Positions 56,024 to 64,000 of a stretch of 64,000 bases of DNA are shown in pieces. The notes under the pieces are model-generated. The model did no database searches and was not told the DNA's origin. It saw only the letters and a list, made by a program, of their open reading frames with translations. A program made the translations under genes and the position numbers. Source of the DNA: Bacteroidota bacterium (lineage in GTDB: Bacteria > Bacteroidota > Bacteroidia > 2-12-FULL-35-15); NCBI GenBank assembly GCA_947479085.1, contig CANJYB010000020.1, positions 18,826 to 82,825 on the forward strand, in the 5' to 3' direction. Each line of letters starts with the position of its first letter. The stretch's first letter is position 1.

Positions 56024-57355
56024 TTATAAAAACTCATTCGCCAGATTTGCTAACTCCGAACGTTCTCCTTTTTCTAATGTAATATGTGCGTACAAGGATT
56101 GGTCTTTTAGTTTATCTATTAAATAAGACAAGCCATTACTTTGAGAATCCAGGTATGGGGTATCAATCTGGTAAATGTCGCCAGTGAAAATCATTTTGGT
56201 GTTTTCTCCTGCACGGCTGATGATTGTTTTTACCTCGTGAGGTGTTAAGTTCTGTGCCTCATCTACTATAAAAAACACATCCGACAAACTTCTTCCCCTG
56301 ATATAAGCCAACGGGCATACCACCAATTTTTCATGCTCCACCATCTCATTGATTTGCTTGTACTCTTTATCCTTTTCGTTAAACTGATTTTTGATGTATT
56401 TCAAATTATCCCACAATGGTTCCATGTAAGGATTCAGTTTGGATTTGATATCTCCTGGCAAATAACCAATGTCTTTATTACTCAACGGAACAATAGGTCG
56501 GGCAAGGTAAATCTGGTGAAAGGTTCTGCGCTGTTCCAAAGCACCTGCCAATGACAAAAGTGTTTTCCCCGTTCCGGCTACTCCCTGGATGGATACCAGT
56601 TTAATATTGGGATTCATAATGGCATCTAATGCAAAAGCCTGTTCGGCATTGCGCGGATTCACCCCGAAAGCGCTTACTTTTTTAACTCTCTCCAACGAAT
56701 CTTTAGCAGCACTGTAAGATGCCAGTACCGATTTGCTTCCGTTTTTAAGAATGTAAAAATGGTTGGATTTTGGTTTGTTCTTTTTTAATAAAACGGAAGG
56801 TTCACAAAATCCTTTTTCATAAATCTCGTTTATTATTTCAGTAGAAACTTTTTGAATTTCACTTCTTCCTGTATAAAGCTGTTCGGTTACATCCTGTATC
56901 TTTCCGGTCTTGTAATCCTCGGCAGTAAGGTCTAAGGACTTTGCTTTAATACGAAGATTAATATCCTTGGTAACCAGTATTACTTTTTGTTTCGGATACT
57001 TTTCGGCCACATACATGGCAGTATTCAATATTCGGTGGTCTCCTTTTCGTTCACCAAAAACTTTCTCTGCATCTATCTTTGAACTCTGATGCATTTCAAT
57101 CATTAAATTTCCGTGACCTTTTCCGTTTATATGTATCCAGTCGGTGAGGGTTTGGCCGGCTGATATTTTATCTATATACCTGGTGAATTCTCTTGCTGCA
57201 AAATTTTTGGTATCGTTTCCCTTTTTAAAGTTGTCCAGTTCTTCCAGAACTGTTATCGGGATTACCACATCATGTTCTTTAAAGTTCTTTACAGCCATGT
57301 GGTCGTAAATGATTACACTTGTATCAAGTACGAAAATCTTTTTCTCTTTCACCAT
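56024..57355 (-). CDS. PhoH-family ATPase with N-terminal PIN domain
   Basis: A 443-residue protein of the PhoH2 type. The PIN nuclease domain (about 5-150) starts KKIFVLDTSVIIYD. The PhoH ATPase domain (about 240-440) has Walker A GVAGTGKT with K264, and FFIVDEAQNLTPHEVKTIISR as Walker B. This architecture is known as an RNA-unwinding and RNA-cutting protein. Despite its name, it is not shown here to be phosphate-regulated, since no TTAACAT repeat lies upstream. Confidence 0.94.
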   Translation of the reverse strand: MVKEKKIFVLDTSVIIYDHMAVKNFKEHDVVIPITVLEELDNFKKGNDTKNFAAREFTRYIDKISAGQTLTDWIHINGKGHGNLMIEMHQSSKIDAEKVFGERKGDHRILNTAMYVAEKYPKQKVILVTKDINLRIKAKSLDLTAEDYKTGKIQDVTEQLYTGRSEIQKVSTEIINEIYEKGFCEPSVLLKKNKPKSNHFYILKNGSKSVLASYSAAKDSLERVKKVSAFGVNPRNAEQAFALDAIMNPNIKLVSIQGVAGTGKTLLSLAGALEQRRTFHQIYLARPIVPLSNKDIGYLPGDIKSKLNPYMEPLWDNLKYIKNQFNEKDKEYKQINEMVEHEKLVVCPLAYIRGRSLSDVFFIVDEAQNLTPHEVKTIISRAGENTKMIFTGDIYQIDTPYLDSQSNGLSYLIDKLKDQSLYAHITLEKGERSELANLANEFL

Positions 57356-57583
57356 ATATCAGAACGATTGTTTTAAAGCGTTAATTAAATAGGTTAATAT
57401 CTTGGTGTAAAGCTATGCAACAAAAGAATGGATTTTGAAGTGTAAAACATAAAGTAATCAACAACCAAATGTTTAAAGTAAACCCCTGCTTTCTTATATT
57501 ATATCTAAAAGGTTTGGTCATGCAGATTTCTTTTCTTTTCTTTGTTTAGAATTTTAATCTTACTTCTCAACTCATTCTCAGAC

Positions 57584-60500
57584 ATGACAAAATCCTTACC
57601 CTTTTTTACAAAATTATTTTTTTCAATCGCAACACTATTTTGCATCACCGCCTCTTTTGCTCAAACTACCTTAACGGGAAATGAAGCCGAAAAAAAGATT
57701 CATGGTGCAGAGCTGATAAGAACAGATAAAGGTTCGGATGTTCCGGCTTTTATTCAGTTTCGAAAGGGGGCAGAAACCGATTTTTCCGGTTTTGAAAACT
57801 GGTTTCATGCTGCATTGGGTATCCCTTCCTCTTTTGGATTGAAATTACTATCCACAGAAAATGATAAACTAGGAATGATACACTACCGCTACCAGGAAAC
57901 GAATAATAATTTCCCGATAGAAGGAACCATGTATATTGTTCACACCAAAAACAATGTAATAGTTTCCATCAATGGTTTTGTTTTTAAAAATCTTGCAAAT
58001 ACTTCTTCATCTGCAGGAATAAATGAAGAAGCTGCTTTACAAAACGCATTGAATTATACTCCTGCTGAATTGTATAAATGGCAAAACCCTACAAGTGAAG
58101 CAAAATTAAAAGAAGCAACAAATAATGCAAGTGCTACCTGGTTTCCGAAAGGAGAACTGGTATATGCACCCGTTAAAGGTAATTTCACCTCTTCCAATTA
58201 TCGCCTGACTTATAAGTTTGATGTATATGCGGAGAAACCATTGAAAAGAAATTTTGTGTTTGCTGATGCTAATACAGGAGAAATAATATTTGAGCAAAAC
58301 CGAATTAAAGACATTAATGTACCCGCTACTGCGGTTACTGTATACAGTGGCAATCGCCCTATCATGACGGACAGCAATGCCGGAACATACCGGCTACAGG
58401 AAACAGGACGAGGATTAGGAATTAAAACCTATAATAATCAAACGAATGCAAACCCCGGTGGAACTACAGCTTTTACTAATGCCACCACTACCTGGAACAA
58501 TGTGAATGCTAACCTGGACCAATATGCCACAGATGCACACTGGGGAGCAGAAAAAACGTATGATTATTACGATTCTTTGTTTGGAAGAAACAGTATTGAT
58601 GGACTTGGCTTTGCTCTGATTTCTTATGTGCATGTGGATGTTAACCTTGTAAATGCTTTCTGGGACGGACAACAAATGAGTTACGGTGACGGAGACAATA
58701 CCTATACTCCGCTAACCACGCTGGATGTAACCGGACATGAAATAACTCACGGACTTACCCAGTTTACATCCAACCTAGGCAATGTGCCCGAAGGAGGTGC
58801 ATTGAATGAAGGTTTCAGCGATTGTATGGGAAACTCCATCCGTCATTATGCTTTACAAACAAGTACTATAGACTGGCTGATTGGAGACCAGATAGGTGGT
58901 ACACCTTTCCGTGATATGCAGAACCCGCATAGTATTCAAAATCCTGATACTTACCTTGGACAATACTGGGATGCTGTGAACCAGGAAGTGCATCAAAACT
59001 CAACCATTCTTAGCCATTGTTATTATATAGTAGCCATGGGCGAAAGCGGAACAAATGATAATGGAGATGTATATAATGTTACCGGTTTGGGAATAGATGC
59101 TGCCGAACAGATATGGTTCAGAATGGGCACTGTTTATTTTAATCCAAATACAGATTATGCCGAAGCACGCATAGATGCTATACAGGCTGCTACCGATTTA
59201 TACGGTGGCTGTTCGCCAGAGGTAATCGCTGTAACCAATGCATGGTATGCTGTGGGTGTGGGGGCTGCTTATGCTCCTGCTCTTACTGCTTCTGCTTTCA
59301 CTGCTGCACATACCAGTTTCTGCTATTTGCCTGCCATAGTTAATTTCACTAACACTACTACCAATGGCGGAAATTATACCTGGTATTTTGGAGACGGAAC
59401 CACCAGCACGGCTATGAACCCGACACATACCTATCTGAACCCCGGCAACTTCAGTGTTAAATTAGTAGCCACAAGTGCCTGTGGTATCGATTCGGTAACT
59501 ACCAATAATTTTGTTTCCATTGTTCCGCTTTCTTCACCGGCTGCGGTTTCGCCTCTTAATATCAATTGTGGCAGCACTGCCACTCTTTCTGCCACAGGCG
59601 CATCTCTTAACTGGTACAGTTCTCCGGCAGGAGGAACAGCGCTTACTTCAGGAGCTACTTATACTACACCAGCCCTTAATGCATCCACTACTTATTATGT
59701 GCAAAGCAGTGTGCCTTCTCCCAATGTATATTCCACTCCATTTGATAATACCATGGGAGCAGGAGGAAACAATACTTTTGACCATTACCTGGTTTTTAAT
59801 GTAAATCAGCCGTGTACCCTGGTTTCGGTGCTGGTATATACCACCACAGCCGGTAACAGAACCATTAACCTGGAAGATGCCACAGGTGCAGTATTACAAA
59901 CCGCAACGATAAATATTCCGACAGGAAACAACCGGATTACACTTAATTTTAATCTTACTGTTGGTAATAATTTCCGGTTGGAATGTGGTGCTACGGCAAG
60001 CCCTAACCTTTACAGAAATTCTGCAGGAGCCAATTATCCTTACAGCGACCCTGCGGGAATGGTGACCATTACAGGTAACGATGTGCCGGACCCTGCCCGT
60101 TATTATTTCTTTTACGATTGGGAACTAACCACTATCCCTTGCACCAGTGCTATGGTTCCGGTGGTGGTAAATGTTAATGGCGGCACCAATCCTTCTTTTA
60201 CCGATTCGCAAATGGGCAATACCGTAACCTTTACCAATACTTCTGCTTCGGGTACTTCCTGGTTATGGAATTTTGGTGATGGAACTACTTCTACTGCTCA
60301 AAGCCCTGTGCATACATACACTGCTAACGGAATTTATACCGTTTCCTTATTTTCGTACAGCGGATTATGTTCCGACAGTGTGCAGCAAACGGTTTATATT
60401 ATTACCACAGGAGTAAACCAAACCGCCACCGCAAACGAAGAGATAGGCATCTATCCAAACCCGGGTTCAGGTGTTTTTACTATCGAAAGCCCAACAGCTG

Positions 60501-60679
60501 CCATTAAGAGTATTAAAATTTATAACCTGCTTGGAGCCATTATCTACCAATCGGACCTTACGGCCACAGGCCGAAATGGGAAAACGGTGATTGATTTAAG
60601 TTCTTTTTCAAAAGGGATTTATTTTGCACAGGTGCAAACCGGTTCGCAACAGGTTACCAAACGAGTGGTGATTGAATAA
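57584..60679 (+). CDS. Secreted M4 (thermolysin-like) metallopeptidase with PKD and T9SS type A tail
   Basis: 1031 residues from the ATG at 57584. A longer frame opens at a TTG 42 bp upstream, but the signal peptide (MTKSLPFFTKLFFSIATLFCITASFAQ) favours the inner start. The FTP/PepSY-like propeptide lies before about residue 240. The catalytic domain contains H385-E386-I-T-H389 and E409 in LNEGFSD. Two PKD domains (NYTWYFGDGTTS and WLWNFGDGTTS) and a beta-sandwich follow. The end (IGIYPNPGSGVFTIES, KGIYFAQV) is a T9SS type A tail. A zinc protease released outside the cell or displayed on its surface. Confidence 0.95.
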   Translation: MTKSLPFFTKLFFSIATLFCITASFAQTTLTGNEAEKKIHGAELIRTDKGSDVPAFIQFRKGAETDFSGFENWFHAALGIPSSFGLKLLSTENDKLGMIHYRYQETNNNFPIEGTMYIVHTKNNVIVSINGFVFKNLANTSSSAGINEEAALQNALNYTPAELYKWQNPTSEAKLKEATNNASATWFPKGELVYAPVKGNFTSSNYRLTYKFDVYAEKPLKRNFVFADANTGEIIFEQNRIKDINVPATAVTVYSGNRPIMTDSNAGTYRLQETGRGLGIKTYNNQTNANPGGTTAFTNATTTWNNVNANLDQYATDAHWGAEKTYDYYDSLFGRNSIDGLGFALISYVHVDVNLVNAFWDGQQMSYGDGDNTYTPLTTLDVTGHEITHGLTQFTSNLGNVPEGGALNEGFSDCMGNSIRHYALQTSTIDWLIGDQIGGTPFRDMQNPHSIQNPDTYLGQYWDAVNQEVHQNSTILSHCYYIVAMGESGTNDNGDVYNVTGLGIDAAEQIWFRMGTVYFNPNTDYAEARIDAIQAATDLYGGCSPEVIAVTNAWYAVGVGAAYAPALTASAFTAAHTSFCYLPAIVNFTNTTTNGGNYTWYFGDGTTSTAMNPTHTYLNPGNFSVKLVATSACGIDSVTTNNFVSIVPLSSPAAVSPLNINCGSTATLSATGASLNWYSSPAGGTALTSGATYTTPALNASTTYYVQSSVPSPNVYSTPFDNTMGAGGNNTFDHYLVFNVNQPCTLVSVLVYTTTAGNRTINLEDATGAVLQTATINIPTGNNRITLNFNLTVGNNFRLECGATASPNLYRNSAGANYPYSDPAGMVTITGNDVPDPARYYFFYDWELTTIPCTSAMVPVVVNVNGGTNPSFTDSQMGNTVTFTNTSASGTSWLWNFGDGTTSTAQSPVHTYTANGIYTVSLFSYSGLCSDSVQQTVYIITTGVNQTATANEEIGIYPNPGSGVFTIESPTAAIKSIKIYNLLGAIIYQSDLTATGRNGKTVIDLSSFSKGIYFAQVQTGSQQVTKRVVIE

Positions 60680-60708
60680 CAAGTTTTGCTTGTTTGATAA
60701 AACAATAA

Positions 60709-60736
60709 AAATCCTCCGATGTTCGGGGGATTTTTT
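60709..60736 (+). terminator. Terminator after the M4 peptidase gene
   Basis: AATCCTCCGA pairs with TCGGGGGATT (one G-T pair) around a 3-nt loop, followed by TTTTTT. Confidence 0.85.
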
Positions 60737-60922
60737 GTTGGGAGTTTTAAGTTGCTTTATTAAAGGTAGGGATACACACCAAATAATGTGATACACAAAT
60801 TCTACCTACAAATTCGGAAAACACGACACAAAAATTATAGTTTATTATAAGCTAACAATTCCATTTTCTCTACCCCAGATAATAAAAAACGCACCTCCCG
60901 GGAGTCGGAAACACTCAAAAAT

Positions 60923-61212
60923 GCAAGGAAGCTTCCTTTTTCAACAGGGAAGCTTCGAAAACCAAAAAGGAAGGTTAGGAAAGTATAAAGGAAGGTTCAT
61001 TTTACAAAAAGGAAGGTTCGGAAACTAAAAAGGAAGGTTCGGAAACTGAAAAAAAGGGTTCGGAAACTGAAAAGGAAGCTTCAGAAATCGAAAAGGAAGG
61101 TTCGGAAAGTAAAAAGGAAGGTCCGTTTTCGGAAAGGGAAGGTTCCTTTTACAAAAAGGAAACTTCGGAAACTGAAAAGGAAGCTTCCTTAAATGAAAAC
61201 GAAGCTTAGTGG
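60923..61212. repeat. Array D: 21-bp repeat with GGAAGSTTC core
   Basis: Fourteen copies of a GGAAGSTTC-type core recur at exactly 21 bp. Anchors (TTC or its variant) are at 60933, 60954, 60975, 60996, 61017, 61038, 61059, 61080, 61101, 61122, 61143, 61164, 61185 and 61206. Some units are full palindromes (AAGGAAGCTTCCTT near 61176-61189). The antisense ORF at 61025-61237 is merely the repeat translated. Confidence 0.94.
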
Positions 61213-61384
61213 CATAAACGGGGATTTTAGGATGCACAAACTCACATCAACACTATACAAATCAATCTATTATATAAGTTTAAAATCAACGCTCGGGTTC
61301 TGTAAAGTAACGTTTGGAGAATGAAAAACTCCATTAGCGAAATGTTTCACACTAAAAGTACTTTTTATCTCTTTGTAAGAGGTC

Positions 61385-61620
61385 GCAAAGAAAGAAAAAG
61401 TGTTTTATGTTTCATTAAGAGAGCAAACAAAGAAAGAAAAAGTGTTTTATGTTTCATTGAGAGAGCAAACAAAGAAAGAAAAAGTGTTTTACATTTCATT
61501 GTGAGCACTAATTAAGAAAGAAAAAGTGTTTTACATGTCATTGAAAGCACTCACAAAGAGAAAGTAAGTACTCACAAAGAAAGAGAGAGTACTCACAAAG
61601 AGATAAAAAGGAGAAATGGA
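61385..61620. repeat. Array E: 42/21-bp repeat
   Basis: Four 42-bp units with the word AAAGAAAGAAAAAGTGTTTT have anchors at 61401, 61443, 61485 and 61527. They are followed by ACTCACAAAGA words at 61549, 61570 and 61591, exactly 21 bp apart. A 64-codon frame (61321-61515) reads through it but is only the repeat. Confidence 0.88.
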
Positions 61621-61689
61621 GTGAAATTAAGCGGAAATGGAAATAACAACAAAAGAACCCCGATAGGACTGACGACTATAATTTTTTTT

Positions 61690-61985
61690 TAACTTGTCTA
61701 AAATAATTTATACATGTCTTTAAGGAAAATTGACTTGTCTAAATTAATTTATACTTGTCTCCCGGTAAATTTTACTTGTCTAAACTAATTTATACTTGTC
61801 TCTTTATACTTTTGACTTGTATAAATTAGTTTAGACAAGTCTTTTTTAGTTTTTGAGTGGTATAATTCATTTTTGAGAACGCAAAAAATAATTATACAAG
61901 TCTGTTTCCCTTAAAGACATGTATAAATTATTTCAGACTTCTCTTTTTGCCCGAAAGACAAGTATATTTTAATTTTTATATGATT
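61690..61985. repeat. Array F: ACTTGTCT / AAATTAATTT repeat
   Basis: CTTGTC-type words start at 61693, 61713, 61734, 61754, 61775, 61795 and 61816, alternating 20 and 21 bp. They then continue in inverted orientation (GACAAG at 61834, TACAAG near 61895, GACATG at 61916). Between them lie palindromic AAATTAATTT segments. The word set differs completely from arrays D and E, which lie immediately before it. Confidence 0.85.
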
Positions 61986-62040
61986 ACCGGGTAATGTATG
62001 CTTTTGGCCTTTTTTGTTTTGGTCCTCATGTATAAGGGGG

Positions 62041-62140
62041 CGATGGTTTTAATTTATTTTGATTAGTTTTGTTTGATGATAAAAGCAAAAACGAATATTT
62101 AGTTCCGTTTGTTTGCTGGTGAAAAATCCCGCACGTTCGG
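62041..62140. repeat. Direct repeat upstream of the toxin-antitoxin locus
   Basis: About 85 bp (AATTTATTTTG... through AAAAACGAATATTTAGTTCCG and GTTTGC[TA]GGTGAAAA) are closely repeated at 62878-62960, on the other side of the toxin-antitoxin genes. The hairpin arm in this copy has diverged. Confidence 0.75.
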
Positions 62141-62209
62141 GACAAAAGCTAAAATTGAATATAGATTGCTTCGCGAAAAGCTCTCAATGACGAATTATAC
62201 AATAACGCA

Positions 62210-62245
62210 AACCTCTTGCTTTTGAAAAAGAGCGGGAGGTTTTGC
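62210..62245 (+). terminator. Hairpin before the antitoxin gene
   Basis: AACCTCTTGCT pairs with AGAGCGGGAGGTT (with G-T pairs), followed by T residues. A near-identical hairpin follows the toxin remnant at 62820-62857, so the pair brackets the module. Confidence 0.7.
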
Positions 62246-62293
62246 TTTTTGTTAAATTATAGTTTATTTTTGTATGAATTTTAAACAAAAAAC

Positions 62294-62530
62294 ATGACAA
62301 CATCTGCATTAAAAATAGCATTGCACGAAACCATTGAAAATATTAATGATGCCGAATTGCTTCAAACACTGGCTGAAATATCAAGCCACCATTATTCTAT
62401 AGTTCAGGAACCAGAGCTGAATGAATATGAATTAAACCGCTTGCTTGAATCTAAAAAACAAATTGCAGAAGGAAATTATTACACCAATGAGCAGGCCAAT
62501 GAATTGATGAAAAAATGGCTAAACAAATAA
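62294..62530 (+). CDS. Antitoxin of a ParE/RelE-type module
   Basis: A 78-residue acidic protein starting MTTSALKIALHETIENINDAELL. It has a helical C-terminus (LNRLLESKKQIAEGNYYTNEQANELMKKWL) like that of short RelB/ParD-type antitoxins that precede parE toxins. The toxin frame begins 16 bp before its stop codon, the usual coupled arrangement. It should bind and neutralise the toxin and repress the operon, but the toxin gene is interrupted. Confidence 0.75.
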   Translation: MTTSALKIALHETIENINDAELLQTLAEISSHHYSIVQEPELNEYELNRLLESKKQIAEGNYYTNEQANELMKKWLNK

Positions 62531-62817
62531 TATGGTCGGAAAATGCCATTCAAGACCGATTACAAATTTTAGATTATTGGTTTAAACGAACAGGAAATAA
62601 AAAATATTCGAAATAGCTGGACAAGTGTTTTATTGAAACCATAACTATTATAAGCCAATTTCCGCAAGCAGGAAGAATTTATAAAACCACAGCGTTCAGA
62701 TTTATGGTAAGAGATCATTTCCTGATATTTTATGAAATTAAGGAAGACATCATCTCCATATTATCAATTTTTGATTCCAGAAGAAATCCGGAAACAATAG
62801 ATGAAGAATTAAAATAA
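62515..62817 (+). pseudogene. ParE/RelE-type toxin with in-frame TAG
   Basis: Translated from the ATG at 62515, the frame reads MAKQIIWSENAIQDRLQILDYW, then NKKYSK and a TAG at 62614-62616 (codon 34). It continues in the same frame with LDKCFIETITIISQFPQAGRIY and SILSIFDSRRNPE to a TAA at 62815-62817. Apart from the TAG, the 100 codons make a complete ParE-like toxin (KYS-x-x-L, FPQAGR, FLIFYEI). One base change from AAG, CAG or GAG would create the stop. A disabled toxin is the simplest reading; stop-codon readthrough is possible. Confidence 0.82.
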
Positions 62818-62819
62818 AC

Positions 62820-62857
62820 CAAACCTCCTGCTTTTGAAAAAGAGCGGGAGGTTTTTG
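62820..62857 (+). terminator. Terminator after the toxin remnant
   Basis: AACCTCCTGCT pairs with AGAGCGGGAGGTT, followed by TTTTTG. Same hairpin type as at 62210-62245. Confidence 0.85.
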
Positions 62858-62877
62858 TTTTGGGGTATTTCAATTGT

Positions 62878-63020
62878 TTAAATTTATTTTGCTTATGTTT
62901 GTTTGATAATAAAAGTAAAAACGAATATTTAGTTCCGTTCGTTTGCAGGTGAAAACACCTGCAAAGGCAAAAGAGGGATTTTAGTTCCGTTCGTTTGCAG
63001 GTGAAAACACCTGCAAAGGC
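62878..63020. repeat. Direct repeat and TTTGCAGGTG hairpins
   Basis: The right copy of the 62041 direct repeat ends in TTTAGTTCCGTTCG followed by the perfect hairpin TTTGCAGGTG-AAAA-CACCTGCAAA. The 38-bp end recurs 52 bp later (62980-63020). The second hairpin ends 16 bp before the start codon of the next gene and so would lie in its 5' leader. Confidence 0.85.
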
Positions 63021-63035
63021 TAAAAATAATTAAAA

Positions 63036-64000
63036 ATGAATAAATTAAAAATAGTATTAGGAATAAGCCTTTGGCTTATTCCTAATTTTATAATTTGTCA
63101 AAACTGGGTGACTGTAGATACAGGTTTTAACAATATGGTTAATACTCTTACTTTTGATTCAGTTACTAATAAGCTATATGCTATAGGCATATTTGGAGTT
63201 GCCGGAGGAAGTGTTAATAATCTTAATAACATTGCTCAATATGACGGGGTAAGTTGGGATTCCGTTCCTGTAATTAATAGTTCCCCACCTAACATTGGTT
63301 TTGTTGCAGTTTATAATAATAAGATTGCCTTTACCTCATCCGACCAGATTTTACTTACAAATGGAGTTATACTCGACACCATTGCTTCGCATACCAATGG
63401 CGGAATATTATCTTTATTTGTAAACAATTCTGACTTGTATGCTTTAGGAGTTTTTGATTCTATAATGGGTGTAACCTCAGTAGGCATTGCTAAGTGGGAT
63501 GGTACTACTTGGATAGCATTAGATACAATAACGCAATGGACTTCGGGTCTGTTTTTTAATTGTGCTGCAATATATAATGGCGAATTATATATTGGAGGTA
63601 ATTTTGTAAACCAACCGGGAACAATTCGGAGAATAGCTAAATTGGTTGGTGGCCAATGGCAATCTGTTGGAAATGGACTAACCGGAGGATTTACGGATGT
63701 TTTTTGTATGGAAGTTTATAATAATAAATTATATGTTGGTGGAATGTTTAATATGAGTAATGGAAATCCTGGCAATGCTATTGCGAGTTGGGACGGAAGC
63801 CAATGGGATAATGTTGGAGGAGGGATGACACAAAGTTATGCTAAAGTAAAAGATTTACAGGTTTATAATAATGAGTTGTATGCAGGAGGTCAATTTGATT
63901 ATGCAGGAGGTCGTCCTATAAAAGGTATCGCAAAATGGAATGGAACAGAATGGTGCGGTTTAGGATTTGATGCTAATAATACTGCTGTTAATACTCTGGC
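63036..64000 (+). CDS. Secreted propeller-like repeat protein (3' partial)
   Basis: The frame starts at ATG 63036 and stays open to the window edge, giving at least 321 residues. After a signal peptide (MNKLKIVLGISLWLIPNFIICQ), repeats of ~50 residues carry motifs such as IAKWDGTTW, IASWDGSQWDNVGGG and IAKWNGTEW, paired with VYNNKLYVGGMF and IYNGELYIGGNF. Such kelch- or delta-60-like repeats fold as beta-propellers. In this phylum they often end in a T9SS tail, but that end is outside the window. Function unknown; extracytoplasmic location is well supported. Confidence 0.88.
   Translation, partial: MNKLKIVLGISLWLIPNFIICQNWVTVDTGFNNMVNTLTFDSVTNKLYAIGIFGVAGGSVNNLNNIAQYDGVSWDSVPVINSSPPNIGFVAVYNNKIAFTSSDQILLTNGVILDTIASHTNGGILSLFVNNSDLYALGVFDSIMGVTSVGIAKWDGTTWIALDTITQWTSGLFFNCAAIYNGELYIGGNFVNQPGTIRRIAKLVGGQWQSVGNGLTGGFTDVFCMEVYNNKLYVGGMFNMSNGNPGNAIASWDGSQWDNVGGGMTQSYAKVKDLQVYNNELYAGGQFDYAGGRPIKGIAKWNGTEWCGLGFDANNTAVNTL

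Noticed and set aside
56024..57355. Pho-regulon membership of the PhoH-type gene
   Set aside because: I looked upstream for 11-bp TTAACAT repeats and saw none. The name alone is not evidence.
61025..61237. Antisense frame rich in PFQFP repeats
   Set aside because: Translation of array D (21-bp units). No independent coding evidence.
61321..61515. 64-codon frame with ERKSVLCFI repeats
   Set aside because: Translation of array E. Same argument.
60923..61985. CRISPR array
   Set aside because: Repeats are contiguous at 21/42 bp with no unique spacers of constant length, and no cas gene is in the window.
1..64000. tRNA, rRNA or riboswitch genes
   Set aside because: I looked in the larger gaps and upstream of ribE, purD, purQ and trpS and saw no cloverleaf or recognisable aptamer core. 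A covariance-model search would be needed to be sure.

Overview
This 64 kb window comes from an AT-rich (roughly 37% G+C by eye) member of the Bacteroidota, probably an environmental lineage. The sequence does not fix the class. The evidence is as follows. Several large secreted proteins end in type IX secretion system (T9SS) sorting domains of type A or type B. Promoter -7 boxes of the form TAnnTTTG recur. Small conserved Bacteroidota membrane proteins (DUF6341-like and DUF6427-like) sit next to purine genes. Gene ends are punctuated by strong hairpin terminators. Two genes run off the window, one at each edge.

Layout. 1-2.2 kb: the C-terminal part of a PKD-rich T9SS type B protein, then an array of palindromes spaced every 21 bp. 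2.4-6.6 kb: an orphan PhoB-like response regulator, purD, two small membrane proteins and purQ. 6.7-16.2 kb: a T9SS type A propeller/PKD protein and a giant alpha-2-macroglobulin-like protein with an intact thioester motif. 16.3-20.7 kb: a second type B protein with riboflavin synthase (ribE) behind it, then trpS. 21.1-25.6 kb: two exported amidohydrolase-like proteins, partly catalytically degenerate. 25.7-30.4 kb: a membrane-anchored cytochrome c, hflX, a SulP transporter with beta-carbonic anhydrase, and a small exported protein. 30.6-36.3 kb: accessory genes, including an unknown protein paired with a Regnase-like NYN ribonuclease carrying a 14-residue repeat array, a lipoprotein and a stand-alone LytTR protein. 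36.5-40 kb: a GH1 glucosidase, a glycosyltransferase and an LpxH-like phosphatase.

40.1-47.0 kb: two decapitated gene fragments lie head to head, followed by a complete phosphate-acquisition block (OprP-like porin, pstS, pstC-pstA-pstB-phoU). Three promoters there carry 11-bp-spaced TTAACAT repeats at one fixed distance from the -7 box. A similar repeat precedes the PhoB-like regulator at 2.4 kb, so that gene may be the regulator of the block. 47.1-49.9 kb: cysC-cysD-cysN for sulfate activation. 50.0-54.3 kb: deoC and two aldehyde dehydrogenases (one active, one pseudoenzyme) interrupted by a RAYT (REP-associated tyrosine transposase) flanked by its likely REP palindromes. 54.5-60.7 kb: a lytic transglycosylase, a PhoH/PIN protein and an M4 metallopeptidase with a T9SS tail. 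60.7-64 kb: three repeat arrays, a toxin-antitoxin locus whose toxin frame contains an in-frame TAG, and the start of a propeller-like secreted protein.

The most unusual signal is a set of six intergenic repeat arrays (about 1.9, 20.9, 35.4, 61.1, 61.5 and 61.8 kb). Each uses a completely different word, but all share a 21-bp or 42-bp pitch, which is two or four helical turns of DNA. Several are built from palindromes centred every 21 bp, one with compensatory stem changes. I do not know a described element that matches this.
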